Assembly: GCF_009725235.1 (NCBI RefSeq)
Contig: NZ_WJFC01000015.1
Span: forward strand, 47,278-111,277
Direction of reading: 5' to 3'
Source of the DNA: Scytonema sp. UIC 10036
Lineage (GTDB): Bacteria > Cyanobacteriota > Cyanobacteriia > Cyanobacteriales > Nostocaceae
Length of the DNA stretch: 64,000 nt
Under the pieces are notes generated by a model that worked only from the letters and a program-made list of their open reading frames with translations, was not told the DNA's origin and searched no databases. Shown piece after piece: positions 28,128 through 38,049 of this stretch. Every line of letters starts with the position of its first letter. Positions within the stretch are counted from its first letter, which is position 1. The translations under genes and the position numbers were made by a program.

Positions 28128-28615
28128 AGTAGATTCCCTTGAAGATAGTAGATTTCCCTTGAAAACGATTTGATAGGAGTTGGGCGGTAATAAGCCTTGT
28201 ACTCCTATTAAATACAGCAATATTACTCTTTCTAACACAATCCAAGGTTTTCTTGAGCGATTGTTTCAAAAAGTATTATTTATTTGTCAGGATAAAATTT
28301 TTTATAAAAATTAATTGAACAGAGAAAATACTCTAAGTTGTGTTATCTTAGCGATTTTTAGAAAAGCAATTTTCTCTTTTGGTTTTATTAAGAAAGGCTT
28401 CGGATAGGAGCCAGCTATGCTGAAGGGAGTACTGCCTCCTACCTTATTCAATTTTTTAGTGGTTTAGATTCTTAACTTCTTAAAAGATATAGCTGGTCAA
28501 TGAGGGGTAATACCCCTTATTTAATACTCTGTAGTTTCTCGTTCCTAGCTAAAGGCTGAGAACGAGGTGGGAGGTCAGACACCAATACTTGTCGGTATTG
28601 TTTACTGGTCATCGG
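28128..28615. other. Intergenic region with a dispersed hairpin repeat
   Basis: No gene is supported. A hairpin of the cgttcctagctaaaggctgagaacgag type lies at about 28538-28566; the same family occurs at 37985-38011 and 55150-55172. The remainder is AT-rich. Confidence 0.45.
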
Positions 28616-29992
28616 TCATTGGTCTTGTAAAATAGGAATTTCAATTATAAATTCTGTACCATTACCCAATTCAGATATCAGCTCTAAATTTCCATGATGC
28701 TTTTGAATAATTTGATAGCTGATTGCTAACCCCAAACCAGTTCCCTGATTGACGGGCTTAGTTGTGAAAAAAGGTTCAAAAATTTTATTTTGTATATTAG
28801 AGTCTATTCCCGGCCCATTATCTTTAATCGTGACTCGAATTGAATTATCATTTACTATTTTTGTTTGAATTGTGATTTGTTTTTGTGCTTGCTCTTTTCT
28901 CTCTTGTAATGCATCAATAGCATTGCTAATAATATTCATAAATACTTGATTGAGTTGTGCTGGATAGCACTCAATTAAAGGTAATTTATCAAGATTTTTA
29001 ACAATTTCGATTCCTTGTTTAATGCGATGATTTAAAATTAATAAAGTACTTTCAATACCTTCATGAATATTGACTAGTTTCTTCTCAGCTTGGTCAAGCC
29101 GGGAAAAGTTTCTCAAGGAAAGAACAATTTCACGTATCCGTTCAGTTCCAAATTTCATTGAAGAAATTAGTTTACACAAATCTTCTATCATAAAATCAAG
29201 ATTAGTAGCTGTGAGTTCCTCTTGAATTTTAGAAGATGGATTGGGATATTCTTCTTGATAAAGTTTAATTAAATTTAACAAAGATTGAACGTAGTTTTCT
29301 AAATAATCAAAATTGCCATAGATAAAATTAACAGGATTATTAATTTCGTGCGCTACCCCTGCAACCATTCGACCCAAGCTAGACATTTTTTCTGTTTGAA
29401 TGAGTTGTACTTGGGTTTTTTGTAATTCCTTTAAGGTATGCTCTAGTTGCTGTGCTTGAAGTTGAGCGGTTACGGTGGCATCAGTGAGTGCCTTAAGATT
29501 ATTATAGGCTTTTGAATGGTAGCGGATACGGGCTATAAACTCTACTGCATCAGGCAATTTAATAAGGTAATCATTTGCTCCCCGAGCAAAGGCTTCCGCT
29601 TTTAGTTCCGGTTCTTCTTTGCTAGAGAGCATAATGATGGGAATATCGCGAGTGACCTGGTGAGACCGAAACCAACGTAGCAACATCAATCCGTCCATTT
29701 CTGGCATGACTAGATCGAGGAGAATCACTGTTGGAGAGATTTCCATTGCCGTTTGGATGGCTTGAGTTGGATCGCTAATGTAGTTAAAGGAAATATCTGT
29801 TTCTTCTGTCAGAATTCTATGGACTGCTTCACTCACTATCAACTGATCGTCAATCAGTAGAAGTTTGACCGCAGGTGTGTTGGAAGGTAGAACAGATGCA
29901 ACCTCTTGTGTGCTTTGTCCCTTACTTCTCCTCGTAGTTAAAGGTAAGATTTTGGCAGACACTTGGGGGAGTGCTTGTGCTGGCAAACTCAT
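28616..29992 (-). CDS. Receiver-histidine kinase hybrid, last gene of the chemosensory locus
   Basis: The 458-residue soluble protein has an N-terminal receiver domain (about 43-160; LLLIDDQ, LLDLVMPEMDG with the phosphoacceptor aspartate, and IKLPDA in place of the usual KPF). A coiled coil follows, then a kinase core with the phosphoacceptor histidine in AGVAHEINNPVNF, N-box NIISNAIDAL, IKDNGPGID, the F-box FEPFFTTKP and GTGLGLAISYQII. It lies about 225 bases after cheB on the same strand. By position it takes the place that the diguanylate cyclase WspR has in Wsp systems, so it may pass the signal on by phosphotransfer. That is inference. Confidence 0.88.
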   Translation of the reverse strand: MSLPAQALPQVSAKILPLTTRRSKGQSTQEVASVLPSNTPAVKLLLIDDQLIVSEAVHRILTEETDISFNYISDPTQAIQTAMEISPTVILLDLVMPEMDGLMLLRWFRSHQVTRDIPIIMLSSKEEPELKAEAFARGANDYLIKLPDAVEFIARIRYHSKAYNNLKALTDATVTAQLQAQQLEHTLKELQKTQVQLIQTEKMSSLGRMVAGVAHEINNPVNFIYGNFDYLENYVQSLLNLIKLYQEEYPNPSSKIQEELTATNLDFMIEDLCKLISSMKFGTERIREIVLSLRNFSRLDQAEKKLVNIHEGIESTLLILNHRIKQGIEIVKNLDKLPLIECYPAQLNQVFMNIISNAIDALQERKEQAQKQITIQTKIVNDNSIRVTIKDNGPGIDSNIQNKIFEPFFTTKPVNQGTGLGLAISYQIIQKHHGNLELISELGNGTEFIIEIPILQDQ

Positions 29993-30216
29993 ATCGCCTC
30001 TCCTGTTTTTTATCTGTGATTTTTATCACTATAAATATGTGACAATTTACTGATATACTGATTATATTTCAGGAATAAGACAAGCCCTAAATTGTTGCAA
30101 TTATTGATAAATTATCAGATCTCAACTCATGTTAGAGGTAAATTTTTATAAACAAATTAATACTAAGTATTTTCAGGGCGAAACGAAATTTAAATGTATA
30201 ATTTTTTACTTAAATT

Positions 30217-31221
30217 TTATTTTTCATCCTTTCTTTGTAAATGCCTTTTACAAGCATTCGCGATCGCATCCACAGGTAAAATTTCCACTGCGGCTCCCAA
30301 TTCCACGGCAGCTTTGGGCATACCATAGACAACTGAGGTTTGTTGATTTTGGGCAATAGTATGCCAACCTTTATCTCGCAAGAGTTTTAAGCCTTGAGCG
30401 CCATCCCGCCCCATACCCGTTAACAGCACCCCTATTCCATAACCAGTCCAATAATGGGTGACACTTTTAAAGAAAACATCAACGGATGGATGATAAAAAC
30501 TATCCAGTGGTTGCCTGTCATAAGCAAGAGTCATGTCAGGACGCATGATAAGATGATGATTTTTACCAGCTATGAGAACTATACCCATCTGTGGTAAGGA
30601 ACCGGGGACGGCAAGCTGTACGGGCATGGGAATTTGCTCGTCTAACCAAGCCGCTAAACCTGGAGCAAACTCGGCATCAATATGCTGAACAACAATAAAC
30701 GCCGCCTGAAAACCTTTGGGGAATTGAGACAGAATCGTCGCTAATGCTTGAGGACCTCCCGTAGAAGACCCCACAACAATTAAGGGCTTGTTTTGTTGGC
30801 TGGTTTGTAGATGATGGTGCGAACTTTTACCAATCAATCTGGAGATGGTCGCAATTTTTTTAAGTAGCCCAGTCCCATCAATTGTTTGCTGACCGTAACT
30901 TATAGTAGGGGTATTGATGGCATCTAATGCTCCGTAGCCCATTGCTTCAAAAACCTTGGTAGCGTAACGATTGACACTGGCGGTTACCATGAGAATGGCA
31001 CAAGGAGATTGATTCATGATGAGCTGCGTGGCTTCCACTCCATCCATATTTGGCATGAGTACATCCATCAAAATTAAGTCTGGAGTATCTACGCTACATT
31101 TTGTAACAGCTTCAACACCATCAAAAGCAACCCATGCTACCTCATAATCCGGATGCATGGCGATCGCTTGTCGCAGTGCCTCTACTGCAATAAGCGCATC
31201 GTTAACAATGGCAATTCTCAC
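30217..31221 (-). CDS. cheB: Chemotaxis protein-glutamate methylesterase CheB
   Basis: This 334-residue protein has an N-terminal receiver domain (LILMDVLMPNMDG) and a C-terminal methylesterase domain with the catalytic serine in VGSSTGGPQAL, histidine in VVQHID and aspartate in GMGRDGAQG. CheB removes methyl groups from receptors after phosphorylation by CheA. It begins three bases after the cheA stop, consistent with one operon. In Wsp terms it is the WspF equivalent. Confidence 0.95.
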   Translation of the reverse strand: MRIAIVNDALIAVEALRQAIAMHPDYEVAWVAFDGVEAVTKCSVDTPDLILMDVLMPNMDGVEATQLIMNQSPCAILMVTASVNRYATKVFEAMGYGALDAINTPTISYGQQTIDGTGLLKKIATISRLIGKSSHHHLQTSQQNKPLIVVGSSTGGPQALATILSQFPKGFQAAFIVVQHIDAEFAPGLAAWLDEQIPMPVQLAVPGSLPQMGIVLIAGKNHHLIMRPDMTLAYDRQPLDSFYHPSVDVFFKSVTHYWTGYGIGVLLTGMGRDGAQGLKLLRDKGWHTIAQNQQTSVVYGMPKAAVELGAAVEILPVDAIANACKRHLQRKDEK

Positions 31222-31224
31222 GGG

Positions 31225-33183
31225 TTAAGCCTCTCCAATCAAGTCAATCACAGACTGTATCAAGGTATCATCATGAAAACTACTTTTGGTAAGGTAGTAA
31301 TCTGCCCCTGCTTCCAATCCTTGAAGTCGGTCTTCTTCTCTATCTTTATAAGAAACAATAATCACGGGTGTATGCTTTAACTTGGCGTGACTTTTAATTT
31401 GGCTTGTCAGTTCAAAGCCATTCATTCGGGGCATATCAATATCTGTAACGACCAAATCGTAATTTCCTCCGCGTATAGCGTTCCAACCATCTACTCCATT
31501 GACTGCCACTTCTACTTTGTAACCATTATTTTCTAAGAGTTTGCGCTCCATTTCGCGCACGGTAATGGAATCATCTACTACTAAAATGTGCTTGTATGTT
31601 TTGCTGGTTGTTTGATGAGTAGACTGGTTCACTTGGCTAGTTTGCCCGCTAGCGAAGACTTTCGCAATAGAACGTACCAAGTCTTCAACATCAACAATCA
31701 ACACGGGACAACCATTATCCATCAAAGCAGCTGCACTGACATTAGGGACTTTACCCAAGCGGGAATCTAACGGTCTGACAACCAAACTGCGTTCTCCCAA
31801 ATATCGATCTATAACCAGTCCGTAGCAATTTGCGCGATCGCCTACCACAATAGCACTGAGTATTTCTGAATTGGCACTAGGCGGTGGTAACTCTAGGATT
31901 TGATGTGCTGAGATCAATTCAATTGGGCGATCGTTCATCATAAAAAATGGACGATTTTCTGAAACTGCAATTTCAGACTTAAAAAGGCTGACAACGCGTT
32001 CGATACGTGATAGTGGAAAAGCATAGGGTTCGCCTGCAATTTCCACAAGTAGGGCGCGAATGACTGATAGTGTTAATGGTAATTGCATATAAAAAGACAT
32101 TCCCTGCCCCGGTTGAGAAACAGCCCGCACAGTTCCGCCCACTTCCCGCACCATATTATGAACTACGTTTAGCCCAACTCCCCGTCCCGAAATTTCCGTG
32201 ACAGTTTTGGCTGTGGAGAATCCAGGTAAAAATAGGAATTCCATTAACTCAACTTCGCTCAGTCGAGCAGCCATTTCTGTATTTGTCAGTTGCTTTCTAA
32301 TGACTTCTTGCCGCAAAAACTCTACATCTATTCCCCGACCATCATCTGATACGGAGATAAAGAGCATTCCAGCACGATGAGCAACTTCAATCCGAATGGT
32401 TGCTTCTTCAGGCTTAAGGGCGGCTAAACGTTCTTCAGGTAACTCAATGCCATGATCGAGTGCGTTCCTGAGCATGTGGGTGAGGGGTGCTTCCAAGCGT
32501 TCGAGAATGTCTCGATCGACTAAGGTGGATTTACCAACTATTTCAAGCTTGACTTTTTTACTTAATTGCTTGGCTATATCGCGGATCATTCGGGGAAAGC
32601 CTTGCCCACCTTCAGAAAACGGACACATTCGAGTGGCAATGACTTCTCGATAGAGCCGATCTGCAAGGTTGGTCGAACGTTGAGAAAATAACTCTAGTTC
32701 GCTGTAGCGATCGCTCAATAGCTGTTGGTATTCGCTGGCTTTTTGACGAACTGCTGTCAATTGCTCGTCAATCTGCCGCTCTAAATGACGGTTTGCTAAT
32801 AATTCTTGTAACTTCTCCAACGAGTCCGATAGCTCTGTATGACCTGCTTTTAGCTGTAGAAAAGAATCAGCAAATGGTTCCAACCACTTTGCCTCAACCA
32901 AGGATTCTCCTGCTAGCCCCATTAAGCGATTGAGATTGTCTGGACCAACTCGCACTCCTTGGTTAGAGGTGGGAGGAGGAGAGGAGGGGGAGATGGGGGG
33001 CTTTGGGGTCCCCTCTGGGTTGGGGGGCTTTGGGGGGCTTTGGGGTCCCCTCTGGGGTTGGGGGGCAATGGGGGAGAGGGAGATGGGGTGTAGGAGAGGT
33101 TTGGATGTTGGCGATCGCTGTGACGAGCGATCGCATTTTGGTATCTTCTGCTGGTTGCTCGTTGGGATTTGCTGCACAAACAT
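31225..33183 (-). CDS. CheA kinase core with CheW-like and receiver domains (C-terminal part of a split CheA)
   Basis: From about residue 70 the protein has the CheA order: dimerisation helices (GPDNLNRLMGLAGE), the ATP-binding domain with H-rich N-box LTHMLRNALDHGIE, SDDGRGID and GRGVGLNVV, a CheW-like domain, and a receiver domain with the phosphoacceptor aspartate in LVVTDIDMPRMNG. The histidine phosphotransfer domain is missing here. It is encoded by the overlapping frame at 32963-33502. A one-frame shift within the G-rich linker at about 32955-33090 separates the two. The first 65 residues are linker-derived and Pro-rich. This piece has the WspE architecture minus its Hpt. Confidence 0.85.
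   Translation of the reverse strand: MFVQQIPTSNQQKIPKCDRSSQRSPTSKPLLHPISLSPIAPQPQRGPQSPPKPPNPEGTPKPPISPSSPPPTSNQGVRVGPDNLNRLMGLAGESLVEAKWLEPFADSFLQLKAGHTELSDSLEKLQELLANRHLERQIDEQLTAVRQKASEYQQLLSDRYSELELFSQRSTNLADRLYREVIATRMCPFSEGGQGFPRMIRDIAKQLSKKVKLEIVGKSTLVDRDILERLEAPLTHMLRNALDHGIELPEERLAALKPEEATIRIEVAHRAGMLFISVSDDGRGIDVEFLRQEVIRKQLTNTEMAARLSEVELMEFLFLPGFSTAKTVTEISGRGVGLNVVHNMVREVGGTVRAVSQPGQGMSFYMQLPLTLSVIRALLVEIAGEPYAFPLSRIERVVSLFKSEIAVSENRPFFMMNDRPIELISAHQILELPPPSANSEILSAIVVGDRANCYGLVIDRYLGERSLVVRPLDSRLGKVPNVSAAALMDNGCPVLIVDVEDLVRSIAKVFASGQTSQVNQSTHQTTSKTYKHILVVDDSITVREMERKLLENNGYKVEVAVNGVDGWNAIRGGNYDLVVTDIDMPRMNGFELTSQIKSHAKLKHTPVIIVSYKDREEDRLQGLEAGADYYLTKSSFHDDTLIQSVIDLIGEA
32955..33090. 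repeat. G-rich low-complexity element in the cheA linker
   Basis: The plus strand has runs of up to six G and two copies of the unit tcccctctgggg-ttggggggc (about 33008-33035 and 33045-33067). A related unit, ccccctctgggg-ataagggggc, lies inside purL at 63973-63996. The element carries open frames in more than one phase, which explains why both halves of CheA extend through it. Confidence 0.6.
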
Positions 33184-33502
33184 CCGCTATATGCAAGAGT
33201 ATATCTACTCCTTGCAGTAAAATATCAACGTCAGCCGTTGTGAGGGTAATTTTTTCTGCTTGAGCTGCGGCAAAGCAGTCTTCCATAATATGAGCAAGGG
33301 TTACGGCTGCATCAACATGAACAATTCTGGCAGCGCCCTTAATGGAATGAGCAGCCCGCATTAAGGCTGTGAGTTCTTCTTTGGGCTTTGGTTTACCCTC
33401 AAGTGCCAACAAGCAATTATTCATGACGGCAACTTGAGCCTTAACTTCCATGCAAAATAAATCTAGCAAGGAAAGATTATTAACATCAGATTCCTCTTTC
33501 AT
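32963..33502 (-). CDS. CheA N-terminal Hpt domain (N-terminal part of a split CheA)
   Basis: Residues 1-110 form a histidine phosphotransfer domain with the phosphoacceptor histidine in MRAAHSIKGAARIV. After that the frame runs into a Pro-rich linker and ends at 32963. The rest of CheA continues in another frame (31225-33183). The start overlaps the stop of the upstream cheW by four bases (ATGA). If the shift is real, Hpt and kinase are made as separate chains, or only one is functional. If it is a sequencing or assembly error in the G runs, one CheA of about 740 residues spans 31225-33502. Confidence 0.8.
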   Translation of the reverse strand: MKEESDVNNLSLLDLFCMEVKAQVAVMNNCLLALEGKPKPKEELTALMRAAHSIKGAARIVHVDAAVTLAHIMEDCFAAAQAEKITLTTADVDILLQGVDILLHIADVCAANPNEQPAEDTKMRSLVTAIANIQTSPTPHLPLPHCPPTPEGTPKPPKAPQPRGDPKAPHLPLLSSSHL

Positions 33503-34245
33503 GGCATCACCCTTTTGCTGAGAGTATGGAACAGCAATTCGTCATCCAAATAGCTGACACTGCGATCGCGCCACTTTAACAATCCTTTGGTATAGGTATG
33601 AGTTGCTTGCGTACCTTTAGGAGTACCGAGCAATTCATCTTGATGACATCGATGTAGCCCATACAATTCATCAACAGCAAATACCCAAACACCACTGCCT
33701 GCTTTTTCCACCACAACCATACGCGAATAAACCACAGGGCTTAAAGCTTGAGGAGGGGTATCAGCCATCTCCAGATTCAACAAATGGGTTAAAGAAATAC
33801 ACAATTGCAATTCACCTCGAATACTCACCAAGCCCCGCAAAATTTGGTTGCTACGATAGGGTATTGTATGAATCACGCTAGGTGGAGTTGTTTCTTTAAA
33901 GACTTGAGATGGGAGTGCCAACCATTCGCGTTGCAAGCGAAAGATAACAACTGTGAGAGTTTCTGTAGCTAATAAAGCATAAGAAGGAAGATAACTTTGT
34001 TCTGAGAATATCTCTGGTTTGTTCTCAGTCTCTGTTCTCGATTCAGCCAATAACTGAGTTCGTTCGCTCCGATAGTTTTCAGGAATCGAACGTTCTAATA
34101 AATGACGCCCGGTAGCAGAGTAAACAGGACAATTCCGACAGTGGCTAAAAGCAGTGAGCTTTGGACAGGTACAATCTCCTGCAACACCGATAATGTTCCA
34201 ACAAAAATCAATATCTGAATCTGATAGGGCAGTAGAATTACTCAT
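33499..34245 (-). CDS. CheW-type coupling protein with Cys-rich N-terminus (WspD-like)
   Basis: The first 60 residues contain CWNIIGVAGDCTCPKL and HCRNCPVYSATGRHLLER, a cysteine cluster typical of WspD-type CheW proteins. The remaining part is a CheW domain (VVIFRLQREWLALPSQVFKE, LRGLVSIRGELQLCISL). It links receptors to CheA and overlaps the cheA start by four bases. Its own start overlaps the end of an upstream receptor fragment by eight bases. Confidence 0.9.
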   Translation of the reverse strand: MSNSTALSDSDIDFCWNIIGVAGDCTCPKLTAFSHCRNCPVYSATGRHLLERSIPENYRSERTQLLAESRTETENKPEIFSEQSYLPSYALLATETLTVVIFRLQREWLALPSQVFKETTPPSVIHTIPYRSNQILRGLVSIRGELQLCISLTHLLNLEMADTPPQALSPVVYSRMVVVEKAGSGVWVFAVDELYGLHRCHQDELLGTPKGTQATHTYTKGLLKWRDRSVSYLDDELLFHTLSKRVMP

Positions 34246-34591
34246 AGAGGAGGAACTGGAGACTAGGGATTGGGGAGTAGAGACGCTTCAAACAGCGCGT
34301 CTGTACAGAGTACGTAGTACGTAGGGTGAGCAATGCCAAAATATCTTGCCTTTGTTTTAAGGTCAGTTCTGAATTGAATAAAATTCGCTGTGCGGATTCA
34401 ATTTGAGTTTGTCCTTCTTTAATTTTCCACAAACTATCGAGACTTAATAGATTGTTAGTTGCTAAAGTGTTGATATGGTTTGACAATCGAGAATTTCCGT
34501 TCCATCCCGTTAGAGCAACGATTAATACCAGGAAACCCATAAATGAAAAAGAACTCATGAGTCGCCATTGAAAGCTCATGTTTTTTAGCAT
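34238..34591 (-). pseudogene. Truncated chemoreceptor N-terminus
   Basis: The first 80 residues have a transmembrane helix (FSFMGFLVLIVALTGW) and the start of a periplasmic four-helix sensor (LWKIKEGQTQIESAQRILFNSELTLKQRQDILAL in pieces), as at the N-terminus of a methyl-accepting receptor. The HAMP and signalling domains are absent. The last 30 residues come from a short repeat (gcgtctgtacagagtacgtagtacgtagg). The fragment lies where an intact receptor gene would stand before cheW. Confidence 0.65.
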
Positions 34592-34698
34592 TGGATTTAT
34601 GACACCTCCTAGAAAATTAAGTCAAAAAACTGAATGGGTGATGCTGATAAGTTATGGTTCCCAGTTCAAGCAAGAATATTAACTAGTTACAGAAAAAA

Positions 34699-36345
34699 CT
34701 ACACGGAAACATTTTCGGTCTTGACTTTGAAGTTGCTCATCTCCTGATGCAATCCAAAGGCAACTTGGTTGAGTTGGCTGATAACGTTATTAATTTCGCG
34801 CAAAGAATCGCTTGTTTGGATTGAGGTGCTGCTCAACTGTACCATGGCATCGCTGATTTGTTGCGCTCCTTGACATTGGGCTTCCATTCCAGAGTTAACC
34901 ACTTCAAATCTCGGTGTCAATTCTTGCACTTGCTCAATAATTTGTGCCATTTGTCCGCTAATATTGGCAACATCTTCTACTCCCTGACCGACTTCTTTTG
35001 CAAATTTATCCATCTCCATCACACCAGATGAGACAGAGGATTGCATTTGCTTAACCATTTTTTCAATTTCTAAGGTGGCGACAGCTGTTTGGTCTGCCAA
35101 ACGTCGAATCTCTCTCGCGACTACCGCAAACCCCAAACCATACTCTCCTGCCTTTTCAGCCTCAATGGCAGCATTTAACGATAGCAGATTCGTTTGGTCT
35201 GCTACTTTGGTAATCGTCACCACAATATTGTTGATATTATTTGCCTTTTCACTAATAACTCCAAGGCGAGAGGCAATGATATGAGTTGCTTCTCCCAATT
35301 GGCGCATGGTTGTTTCCATACGGAGTAAATCTTTTTGACTGGTATTGGCTGCTGTTGTAGTCCCTTGTGACATGAGTGCCACTTCTTCCATAGTTTTAAC
35401 TAGTTCCTTGGAAGTGACAGCTATTTCTTTAGCAGTGGCTGCCACTTCGTTAGTAGAAGCAACTTGTTCGGTCATGGTAGCTTCTAATTGTTTACCTGAA
35501 GCAGCAATTTGAGTGGCTGAGGTTGTGACTTGAACAGCCGAGCGCTGTACTTGACAAACTAAAGAGTTCAAGTTTTGTGTCATATTTTTAAGTACAACCA
35601 TTAATTTACCAATTACATCGTTAGAAGATACTTCAACCTGACTTGTTAAATCTCCGTTAGAAACCTTTTCTGCTAAAGTAAACGCATTCTGTAAGGAAAG
35701 ACTTAACGCTCGACTGGGAATCAAAATTGTGGCTAGTGACACAACCAATACAGTGCTTACAATACAAATAAAAGTTAACCAAGTTACAAAATTCACAAAG
35801 GATTGTGCTTGGTTTGCTTTTTTTTGTTGCTTTTCTATTTCCTGGTTTTCTAATTGAGTCAACTCATCTAGCTTTTGTCTGATGGCATCCATAATCTTTT
35901 TGCCGCGATCTGAAAGAATCAAATTTAAAGCTTCTTGTTCTCGATTGGCTTTTTTTAAATTGATTGTCTCTTCTAATTCACTTAACTTTTGCTGTGATAA
36001 AGCTTCAATTTCATCAATGTTTTTTTGTTGTAAAGTGCGATCGCTCAGTTTAGATTTTAATTCTAAATAAGAGTTGCGCAATTGATTTTTAGCTTTTTTA
36101 TAAGGCTCTAAATACTCTTCTTTGTTTGTAATAATAAAACCGCGCTGTCCTGTTTCTGCATCAACTAAATTTTTTTCAATCTCTTTTAATTGAGTTTTCA
36201 GAGAATGAGTTAACAGTAACGAACTGGATGATGCGATTAAGGAATCATTTGTGGCTTTTGAAACAGAACTAGCAATAGCTGTTAAAATAACGATGATTCC
36301 GCAGCCACCTATAACAAATTGATTAATTTTAATACCCTGTCGCAT
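34699..36345 (-). CDS. Methyl-accepting chemoreceptor, CHASE3 type
   Basis: I choose ATG 36345 (MRQGIKINQFVIGG) because the paralogue at 37944 begins the same way; the frame extends 27 codons upstream. The protein has a transmembrane helix near 10-30, a CHASE3 periplasmic domain with the VDAETGQRGFIIT motif, a second helix near 185-205, HAMP, and a signalling domain with the hairpin tip [40 protein letters not shown] in pieces. It is one of three closely related receptors in this locus. The CHASE3 ligand is unknown. Confidence 0.93.
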   Translation of the reverse strand: MRQGIKINQFVIGGCGIIVILTAIASSVSKATNDSLIASSSSLLLTHSLKTQLKEIEKNLVDAETGQRGFIITNKEEYLEPYKKAKNQLRNSYLELKSKLSDRTLQQKNIDEIEALSQQKLSELEETINLKKANREQEALNLILSDRGKKIMDAIRQKLDELTQLENQEIEKQQKKANQAQSFVNFVTWLTFICIVSTVLVVSLATILIPSRALSLSLQNAFTLAEKVSNGDLTSQVEVSSNDVIGKLMVVLKNMTQNLNSLVCQVQRSAVQVTTSATQIAASGKQLEATMTEQVASTNEVAATAKEIAVTSKELVKTMEEVALMSQGTTTAANTSQKDLLRMETTMRQLGEATHIIASRLGVISEKANNINNIVVTITKVADQTNLLSLNAAIEAEKAGEYGLGFAVVAREIRRLADQTAVATLEIEKMVKQMQSSVSSGVMEMDKFAKEVGQGVEDVANISGQMAQIIEQVQELTPRFEVVNSGMEAQCQGAQQISDAMVQLSSTSIQTSDSLREINNVISQLNQVAFGLHQEMSNFKVKTENVSV

Positions 36346-36524
36346 ATATTTGTTCTGTTTGACTATTGTTTGTATATTAAGTAAGTGGTTGCCAATAATG
36401 ATTACAAGTTTGTAGTTACGATGCATGCGCTAAAGCGCTACTACAAACAAATACAAAGATTTTACTTTTCGTTACATAGTTTGGTTTTTTCTTACCAACT
36501 TACTTACATATAGTCTTCCCAATA

Positions 36525-37944
36525 TCAAGTCAAATTTTCAATTCGTTCATAAGAGGTTGGAAGACCAGATTCCGTCTTATCTGTGTTAACTTTGAAGCGC
36601 GTTATCTCCTGACGCAATCCTTGGGCAACTTGATTGAGTTGAGTAATGGCATTATTGATTTCGCGCAAAGAATCTGTTGTTTGGATTGAGGTACTACTTA
36701 ACTGCACCATAGCATCGCTGATTTGTTGCGCCCCTTGAGATTGTGCTTCCATTCCAGAGTTAACCACTTCAAATCTCGGTGTCAGTTCTTGCAGTTGCTC
36801 AATAATGTGTGCCATTTGCCCGCTAATATTGGCAACATCTTCCACTCCCTGACCGACTTATTTTGCAAATTTATCCATCTCCATCACACCAGATGATACA
36901 GAGGATTGCATTTGCTTGACCATTTTTTCAATTTCCAAGTTAGCGACAGCTATTTGGTCTGCCAAACGTCGAATCTCTCTCGCAACTACTGCAAATCCCA
37001 AACCGTACTCTCCGGCTTTTTCTGCTTCAATGGCTGCATTTAAGGACAGCAGATTAGTTTGGTCTGCTACTTTCGTAATTGTTACCACAATATTGTTAAT
37101 ATTATTTGCCTTTTCACTAATAACTCCAAGGCGAGAGGCAATGATATGAGTTGCTTCTCCTAACTGACGCATGGTGGTTTCCATGCGGAGCAAATCTTTT
37201 TGGCTGCTGCTGGTTGCTGCGGTTGTAGCTTGCGACATGAGTGCTAATTCTTCCATGGTTTTAACCAATTCCCTAAGAAAAAGCGTTTTCTAAAGAACGG
37301 CTTAATGCACGACTGGGAATAAAAATAATGGCTAGTGAAACAACTATAACGGTAATGATAATACACAGAAAACCGCTCCAAGTGACTAAGTTACTAAAAG
37401 CTCTTAAGTTTTCTACGTTCTCCTGCTGCTTTCTTAAAGCTTTATCTTCTAATGAAATCATTTCACCTAACTTATTTCTGATTTCATCCATGATTCTTTT
37501 GCCTCGAGCGTAAAGAACTGTATCAGAGGCTTCTTTATCTTTACCAGCTTTCTTAAGAGCGATCGTATTTTCTAAGCTATTTAATCTTCGTTGAGATAAA
37601 TTTTCAACATCTACCAGCAATTTAACTTTTTCTGGATATTGAAGAATTTCATTTTTTAACCGTAAAAACTCATCGTCTAATTTTTGTTTGGCATTATTGT
37701 AAGGTTGGAAATGTGCTTCTTCATTTGTGATGATAAATCCCCTTTGTCCTGTTTCAGCATCCACTAAAGGTTTTTCTAAATCTCTTAATTGTGATTTAAT
37801 CGAATAAGTATGAATAACTACGTTGGTAGATTCGACTAAAGAATTATCCGTTGATTTAGACACAAAACTAGCGATCGCCGTTAAAACAACTATGACTCCA
37901 CAGCCACCCAATAAAAATTGATTAATTCCCATTCCTTGTCGCAT
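36525..37944 (-). pseudogene. CHASE3 chemoreceptor, inactivated by deletion and nonsense change
   Basis: Three pieces on one strand add up to a receptor. Positions 37273-37944 encode the CHASE3 sensor and both membrane helices and stop after SLENAFS. Positions 36858-37268 resume in another frame at [12 protein letters not shown], so HAMP and about 80 residues are deleted. A TAA replaces the GAA of MDKFAKEVGQG at about 36855. Positions 36525-36845 encode the last part of the signalling domain. The order matches the receptor at 34699-36345, and the protein cannot be made whole. Confidence 0.88.
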
Positions 37945-38049
37945 ATTTTATACCATATTATTTTGAATAAATCGCCAGTCTGCATTCCTAGCCATAAGCT
38001 AGGAACGAGAGAGGAAAAAAGGGCATTTATCTTCTGCCTTCTACCTACT

